From Bacteroidales bacterium (GTDB lineage: Bacteria > Bacteroidota > Bacteroidia > Bacteroidales > UBA932): a stretch of 10,930 bases of DNA. The stretch spans positions 1-10,930 of the forward strand of contig JAFZLP010000108.1 in the NCBI GenBank assembly GCA_017551405.1, read 5' to 3'. Under the pieces are notes generated by a model, which was not told the origin of the DNA, did not search any database, and worked only from the letters and a program-made list of their open reading frames with translations. The position numbers and the translations under genes were made by a program. This document shows positions 7,353-10,930 of this stretch, piece after piece. Position 1 is the first letter of the stretch, and the number at the start of each line of letters is the position of its first letter.

Positions 7353-7384
7353 CAAGATTATACAATTAAAACAAAATGCCGAAA
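7353..7384 (-). promoter_or_regulatory. Possible internal promoter before the barrel pair
   Basis: Read on the minus strand, TAATCTTG (7353-7360) differs from TAnnTTTG at one position. TTTC (7381-7384) lies 20 nt upstream in the -33 place, also one base off TTTG. The region spans the 27-nt gap and the end of the EF-hand gene and is visibly AT-richer than its surroundings. It could allow the two barrels to be made separately from the upstream genes. The match is imperfect on both elements. Confidence 0.33.
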
Positions 7385-9465
7385 TACCACAGGCAGAAGG
7401 CTGCCGCCGCCAGAAGTACAAGCACCGTAATAATAATGGTACGGGTGCGGCGACGCGCCTTTTTGGCCTTTTCGTCCACCTCTGAAAGGAGCGGGAATTT
7501 GGCGAGCTGGGTGAGCGTCTTGCCGAATTTCACGCGCACGTAGGAGGCCGCGTTCATGGCCCATCCGTTGGCGTTGAGCACCGCCCCGAGGTCGCGGTGG
7601 CGGAGATGTATCCAGGTGAGGATGACGGACGGCAGGCTGATGATGAGCATGAGGGCGAGCAGGACCAGCAGCAGCTTCCATGGCCAGAGCGACACGGCGC
7701 CCTTTACGAGGGCGCTGATTGCCACGCCGATAGCGCCGATTGCCAGGCCGATGGCCGCGAAGATGCCGGCATACTTGGCAATGTCGAATCCGCCTGCCGC
7801 GGGAGCGGCGCCCGGGGCTGCCTGGGCGGTAGAGGTCATGCCGGCGAATGCCTTGTCGTCCTTCTCTTTCGCCTTCTTGGTGAAGAGGCCGCTTACCCAT
7901 TTTCCGAACTTGCGGTATGGAGCCCAGAATGCCTGCCTGAGGCTGAGGGGATTGTCTATGATTTTGGTGACCGTGGCGTCGTACACTTCTCCTGCGCGGT
8001 CGTAGAAGATGGCGTTCTTGCCTACCCTCAGGCCCCTGGTTTCACCGTTGGTGACCACGGCCGCTACGTCGAAGCTCTTGCTGCTCGTCTTGGAAGTGCA
8101 GGCAAGATACAGGATGTACATCCAGCTGAGGCCGGCCATGTCGCCATGTTTGCCCATGTCGCTGACCTTTATGCAGAGGTCGCAGCGGCGCTGGTCGATG
8201 AAGAGCTCGCCGGCCTGGAACATGGCTTTCCCGCCCGGTACGTAGAACTCTTTGAAGCTTACATAGTTGCAGAGGAAGCTGTAGAAGTAGCGGTAGAGGT
8301 GCAGGACTTTGTCGACAGTCTCGATCGAGATTGCCTCCTGTTCGAGGGCCTTGTCGGAAGCTATGAGGGCAAGGAGATCGTCCTTGCGGGAATCCTTGAG
8401 AACGGCTTTCACCGCATCGAGCCCGAGCGGCTCCACTTCGCCGCCCTTCTTTTCGGCCATCCAGGCCCTGTAGGGCTCGAATTTGGCGAGGACTGCGTTC
8501 CATTCGTCTTCGGTGACGGATTCCTTGCCTTCAAAGTCCTTGACGAGCGCAGCCACGGCCGCGATGCGGGAAGCCCAGGCCGGGTTAAGGCCCTTTTTGA
8601 GCGGGAGCCTGCCACCGGCTTCGGGGCGGGCGACGGGATATTCGGACAGCTCTTCTTCGCGTCCTGCAAGATCCTGCGAGCCGAGCACTTTCAGTTTATC
8701 AATGTCGACGTCCACGGCGGCGCTGGCATCGGCATCGAAACCGATCAGCTTGCAGCGCAGGAAGTAGTCTTCTACCTTGGCCTTAACCGCATCTACCGCT
8801 GCAAGGGCTGCCGGGGTGTCGGAATAGGGAGCGGTTTCTTTACCGGCTGCGGCCTGCCAAGCTGCGTAGTCGGCACAGGCGGCGTAGAAGGCCTCAATCT
8901 GTTCCTGGGTAATGCCCTGTTCGCCGCAGCGGTCGGGGGCGCCGCCCGATATTTCGAGTATGGTTTTGACGAGAGCCTGGAGGCCTTCGTCTTCCCCGGC
9001 GGATATCTGGGTGATGACGCCGTCGCCGTTGAACTTGCTGCCGGCGAAGATGCGCGCGTTGTCGGAAGTGTCTTCCATGCAGATGCTGTCTTTTTCGAGC
9101 CCCAGGTTCCGGAGAATCTGGCGGGCCGATTTCTGCAGGGTGGCACCCTCGGGACTGTCGGTGTTGAAGGCGTCGAGGGAAAGCTCGGAACGCCCTTCCA
9201 GAAGCTCGTCGGGATTGCGCAGGATGCCTGTGATCCACTGTGCGGCAGCGATTACTTCATCGACATGGATGATGCCGTCGCCGTTGGAATCGATGATTTC
9301 GAGGGTGCGGCGGTCGAATTCGAGATCTTTTACGGGCGCGCTGAGCACCGTCCACATTTTGCGGTCCAGTTCGCCGAGCCTGGCGATGTCTTCGCCGCTC
9401 CGGATTTCCACGCGTGCGGATCCTCCTGTTTCGGCGAATTTGAAATTATAGCCTTTGTTGTCCAT
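7366..9465 (-). CDS. EF-hand membrane protein of unknown function
   Basis: I do not recognise this 699-residue protein as a named family. It lacks a signal peptide. Residues 59-70 form a full EF-hand calcium loop (DSNGDGIIHVDE; ligands at positions 1, 3, 5 and 12 all present). A second NGDG loop at 144-155 is degenerate, with Lys at position 1 and Ser at position 12. The middle (about 160-400) is mostly helical and charged. Residues 405-515 look like a mixed domain containing CDLC (428-431) and a YDRAGEVYDATVTKI strand pair. A linker rich in Ala, Pro and Gly (about 545-560) leads to three membrane segments (about 567-587, 597-618 and 676-698). The bulk probably faces the cytoplasm, with the protein anchored by its C-terminus; this topology is inferred. 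I chose the ATG at 9463-9465, since the longer frame to 9582 runs inside the upstream gene. Neighbours lie at 10 nt and 27 nt. Confidence 0.8.
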   Translation of the reverse strand: MDNKGYNFKFAETGGSARVEIRSGEDIARLGELDRKMWTVLSAPVKDLEFDRRTLEIIDSNGDGIIHVDEVIAAAQWITGILRNPDELLEGRSELSLDAFNTDSPEGATLQKSARQILRNLGLEKDSICMEDTSDNARIFAGSKFNGDGVITQISAGEDEGLQALVKTILEISGGAPDRCGEQGITQEQIEAFYAACADYAAWQAAAGKETAPYSDTPAALAAVDAVKAKVEDYFLRCKLIGFDADASAAVDVDIDKLKVLGSQDLAGREEELSEYPVARPEAGGRLPLKKGLNPAWASRIAAVAALVKDFEGKESVTEDEWNAVLAKFEPYRAWMAEKKGGEVEPLGLDAVKAVLKDSRKDDLLALIASDKALEQEAISIETVDKVLHLYRYFYSFLCNYVSFKEFYVPGGKAMFQAGELFIDQRRCDLCIKVSDMGKHGDMAGLSWMYILYLACTSKTSSKSFDVAAVVTNGETRGLRVGKNAIFYDRAGEVYDATVTKIIDNPLSLRQAFWAPYRKFGKWVSGLFTKKAKEKDDKAFAGMTSTAQAAPGAAPAAGGFDIAKYAGIFAAIGLAIGAIGVAISALVKGAVSLWPWKLLLVLLALMLIISLPSVILTWIHLRHRDLGAVLNANGWAMNAASYVRVKFGKTLTQLAKFPLLSEVDEKAKKARRRTRTIIITVLVLLAAAAFCLWYFGILF

Positions 9466-9475
9466 ATCAATCGCT

Positions 9476-10072
9476 TTATTTCTCAAAGTTAGCAAAAAAA
9501 TCCTTAATCTTTCCCAGGAGCTCCTCCGGCGTGCCTGCCACAACGAAGAGGTCGAGGTCTTCCCTGCCCGTGAAAGCGGCATCGGTCATATTGCGGATGA
9601 GCTTCAGCAGGGGATCATAATAGCCGTCGAGGTTGAGGATGGCCACGGGCTTGTTGAAACGGTCGAGTTCGTTGCCCTCGAAGAACGAAAAGAATTCGTG
9701 CATGGTGCCGTAGCTTCCCGGGAGGATGATGCAGATGTCGGCCATCTGCTCCATGGTCCTGATGCGCTCGTCGAAGGAGCCGGCCTCGAGGTAGGTGTAG
9801 TTCCCGTATCCCTCGCCTTTCTGCCGGACGTCCAGGCCCTCATTGGCGTATACCTTGCGTCCCTTGAACCCTTTCGGGAAGACTCCGGTAATCTTGCCGC
9901 CGGCTTCCATCACGCCTTCGGACATGGCGCCCATGGTGCCAACCCTCGCGCCTCCGTAAATCACTTCGATGCCTTCGGCTGCCAGGAGCCTGCCCAGTTC
10001 GCGGGCGTTCTTGATGTATTTTGGGTCGTTTCCCGGATTCGAGCCCAGGTAGACCGCTGCTTTTATGTTCAT
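9476..10072 (-). CDS. LOG family protein (TIGR00730-type nucleotide phosphoribohydrolase)
   Basis: LOG proteins have a Rossmann-like fold and release the base from nucleoside 5'-monophosphates: cytokinin riboside phosphates in plants, and AMP or similar in several bacteria. The 198 residues fit the family. The nucleotide-binding strand AAVYLGSNPG (5-14), the block VIYGGARVGTMGAMSEGV (37-54) and DERIRTM (101-107) are all visible. The active-site motif reads PGSYGTMHE (118-126), with Ser120 where PGGxGTxxE has its second Gly; the catalytic Glu126 and Arg103 are kept. Lys104 of the usual RK pair is Ile. Activity is likely but not certain, and the natural substrate cannot be read from the sequence. 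It lies 4 nt after the lipoprotein gene and 10 nt before the EF-hand gene. Confidence 0.92.
   Translation of the reverse strand: MNIKAAVYLGSNPGNDPKYIKNARELGRLLAAEGIEVIYGGARVGTMGAMSEGVMEAGGKITGVFPKGFKGRKVYANEGLDVRQKGEGYGNYTYLEAGSFDERIRTMEQMADICIILPGSYGTMHEFFSFFEGNELDRFNKPVAILNLDGYYDPLLKLIRNMTDAAFTGREDLDLFVVAGTPEELLGKIKDFFANFEK
9484..9491 (-). promoter_or_regulatory. Candidate -7 element before the EF-hand gene
   Basis: On the minus strand TAACTTTG matches TAnnTTTG exactly and would put a transcript start about 10 nt before the EF-hand ATG. No TTTG-like -33 element is seen 19-21 nt upstream. The motif also encodes part of the LOG protein's last residues, so it may be chance. It is preceded by TTTTTTGC, which recurs before the lipoprotein gene. 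Confidence 0.3.
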
Positions 10073-10076
10073 GTGC

Positions 10077-10700
10077 TTAAAGATTTTTAACGAATTTGAG
10101 GAGAGGGGAGTCCATCATGGTCTGCGGGGAATAGCCAGGCCCCTCGGGGATGGGGCGGCCGATGATGGCGAAGAGCTGGCTCCAGTACTGCGGGATCTCC
10201 CCGCCGGGCAGCGAGAAGTCCAGCGGGACCGTCTTGAAAAGGCTGTCGCCGGAGGCCGTGATATAGGAGTCCTGCACCAGCTCGGTGCAGTAGCGGGCGT
10301 CGTTGCCCGGTTTGAAATCTATGTCGTACGGAAGGCCCGTGAAGGCGCGGGCGTTAGATACGAAGCGTCTGGCCTCCCTGTTGTCTTTCAGGCGGTAGAC
10401 CATCATGGGAGGCAGCTTGCCGTCCTTGAGGGTGAAGTCGCTCAGGAGGGTGTCGAGCGGATGGCGCTCGACTCCGTGGGCGAGGGTCGCGTCGATTACG
10501 GAAACCCCGTCGCGGCCGACATCGGCAATGGCCACGTGAATGATATTGAGCGTTTCGGAGACCGGTTCGGGAGCGTCGGCGTCAAGACTGTAGTCGGACG
10601 GAAGGGCTATGAAGATGAGGTCTCCGCTCTGCAGCCTGCTGCCGGTGCATGCCTGGAGAAATATGAGCCCGGCAAGGGCAAAAAAGGACGCTATTCTCAT
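10077..10700 (-). CDS. YiiX-like NlpC/P60-superfamily lipoprotein (permuted papain-like hydrolase)
   Basis: The 207-residue product has a lipoprotein signal with lipobox LQAC (lipidated Cys18), so LspA should process it. The mature part fits the YiiX/YebB circularly permuted papain-fold class. The QSGDLIF entry motif (24-30) is followed by the catalytic-type His in NIIHVAI (52-58), a conserved DATLAHGVE segment (70-78), and the nucleophile-type Cys138 in ARYCTEL (135-141). Known members cut amide or ester bonds in peptidoglycan, peptides or lipids; the substrate here is unknown. Residues after Cys18 (TGSRLQ) lack the acidic run of the Bacteroidota surface-export signal, so I infer a periplasm-facing anchor. 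It is the first gene of the minus-strand unit, 4 nt before the LOG gene. Confidence 0.85.
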   Translation of the reverse strand: MRIASFFALAGLIFLQACTGSRLQSGDLIFIALPSDYSLDADAPEPVSETLNIIHVAIADVGRDGVSVIDATLAHGVERHPLDTLLSDFTLKDGKLPPMMVYRLKDNREARRFVSNARAFTGLPYDIDFKPGNDARYCTELVQDSYITASGDSLFKTVPLDFSLPGGEIPQYWSQLFAIIGRPIPEGPGYSPQTMMDSPLLKFVKNL

Positions 10701-10793
10701 ATTAAACTTGCATTTGCAGTTTTCCTGGCCCTAAGTTAGCAAAAAATACTTACTTTTGTGTAGTGCACATTTGATGTATTAACTGCAACTATT
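10701..10793. promoter_or_regulatory. Divergent intergenic promoter region between two lipoprotein genes
   Basis: This 93-bp AT-rich gap separates two divergently read lipoprotein genes and must hold start signals for both. On the plus strand TACTTTTG (10751-10758) matches the TAnnTTTG -7 element and is 35 nt before the ATG at 10794; no good TTTG lies 19-21 nt upstream. On the minus strand TAACTTAG (10731-10738) is one base off the same consensus, 30 nt before the ATG at 10700. The two -7 elements lie 12 nt apart. No hairpin or riboswitch was seen. Confidence 0.5.
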
Positions 10794-10930
10794 ATGAATA
10801 CACTTTCCCTGCGCAGACTTGCGCCCGCCATTTTGGTTTCAATCCTGCTTGTCTCATCCTGCGGCACGCTCACCAGGATCGAGACCGACACCATGCTCAA
10901 GAACAACGAGTGGAGGCAGATTCTCGCCAA
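10794..10930 (+). CDS. Putative lipoprotein, N-terminal fragment
   Basis: The frame opens at ATG 10794-10796 and runs off the window after 45 full codons. The first residues form a lipoprotein signal: two Arg (7-8), a hydrophobic stretch (12-20) and the lipobox VSSC with lipidated Cys23, followed by GTLTRIETDT. The fragment ends in a charged, probably helical stretch (MLKNNEWRQILA). Only the export signal is clear, and there is too little sequence to assign a function. A TAnnTTTG element at 10751-10758 fits as its promoter. It is divergent from the YiiX-like lipoprotein gene. Confidence 0.7.
   Translation, partial: MNTLSLRRLAPAILVSILLVSSCGTLTRIETDTMLKNNEWRQILA

Noticed and set aside
6568..7485. 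305-codon plus-strand frame opposite the barrel genes
   Set aside because: It spans two signal-peptide-bearing barrel genes and their junction in antisense. It has no recognisable content.
7597..9492. 631-codon open frame on the plus strand opposite the EF-hand gene
   Set aside because: It has the same composition artefact. The minus-strand protein shows an EF-hand and membrane segments, while this frame shows no domain, signal or start context.
9466..9582. Upstream ATG that would lengthen the EF-hand protein by 39 residues
   Set aside because: The extension is a Ser/Arg-rich peptide encoded out of frame inside the LOG gene. The ATG at 9465 leaves a normal 10-nt gap.
10736..10930. Minus-strand frame at the right edge
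   Set aside because: It is antisense to a lipoprotein gene with a clear signal and lipobox, and it covers the divergent promoter region.

Overview
This window looks like chromosomal DNA from a fairly high-GC member of the Bacteroidota, most likely order Bacteroidales. Three signs point there. The cluster ileS - DksA/TraR-like gene - lspA is a familiar arrangement in that phylum. The promoter before ileS carries a TAnnTTTG -7 element, and the start codons sit behind A-rich leaders instead of Shine-Dalgarno sequences. The IleRS is the long type-2 form, and the TraR/DksA protein has the degenerate zinc finger usual for that group. The species cannot be named from the sequence. All genes share the same C/G-ending codon style, and no mobile element, tRNA, rRNA or CRISPR array was seen.

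Layout from left to right: (1) 2-367 (+) is the C-terminal part of a thioredoxin-fold protein that lacks the CxxC motif. (2) 359-1601 (-) is a two-gene unit, cvpA-like then tsaB, whose end overlaps the thioredoxin-like gene by 9 nt. (3) 1672-6012 (+) is a tight three-gene unit, ileS, a DksA/TraR-like regulator and lspA. It is driven by a Bacteroidota-type promoter at 1605-1636 and closed by a strong intrinsic terminator at 6036-6064 that lies inside the antisense 3' end of the next gene. (4) 6013-10700 (-) is a five-gene, tightly spaced unit, read in the order NlpC/P60-like (YiiX type) lipoprotein, LOG-family protein, a 699-residue EF-hand membrane protein of unknown function, and two tandem paralogous outer-membrane beta-barrel proteins. 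(5) 10794-10930 (+) is the start of a further lipoprotein gene, divergent from unit 4 across a 93-bp intergenic region.

Units 2 and 3 are housekeeping: tRNA t6A modification, tRNA-Ile charging, stress-type transcription control and lipoprotein maturation. LspA would process the two lipoproteins encoded at the right end. Unit 4 is the least explained part. Four of its five products are predicted to enter or span the envelope, and its central gene joins an N-terminal canonical EF-hand loop to a C-terminal three-helix membrane region. That gene and its operon are the best candidates here for something undescribed. The other notable point is the swapped GIHH signature in IleRS, which may mark high-level mupirocin insensitivity.
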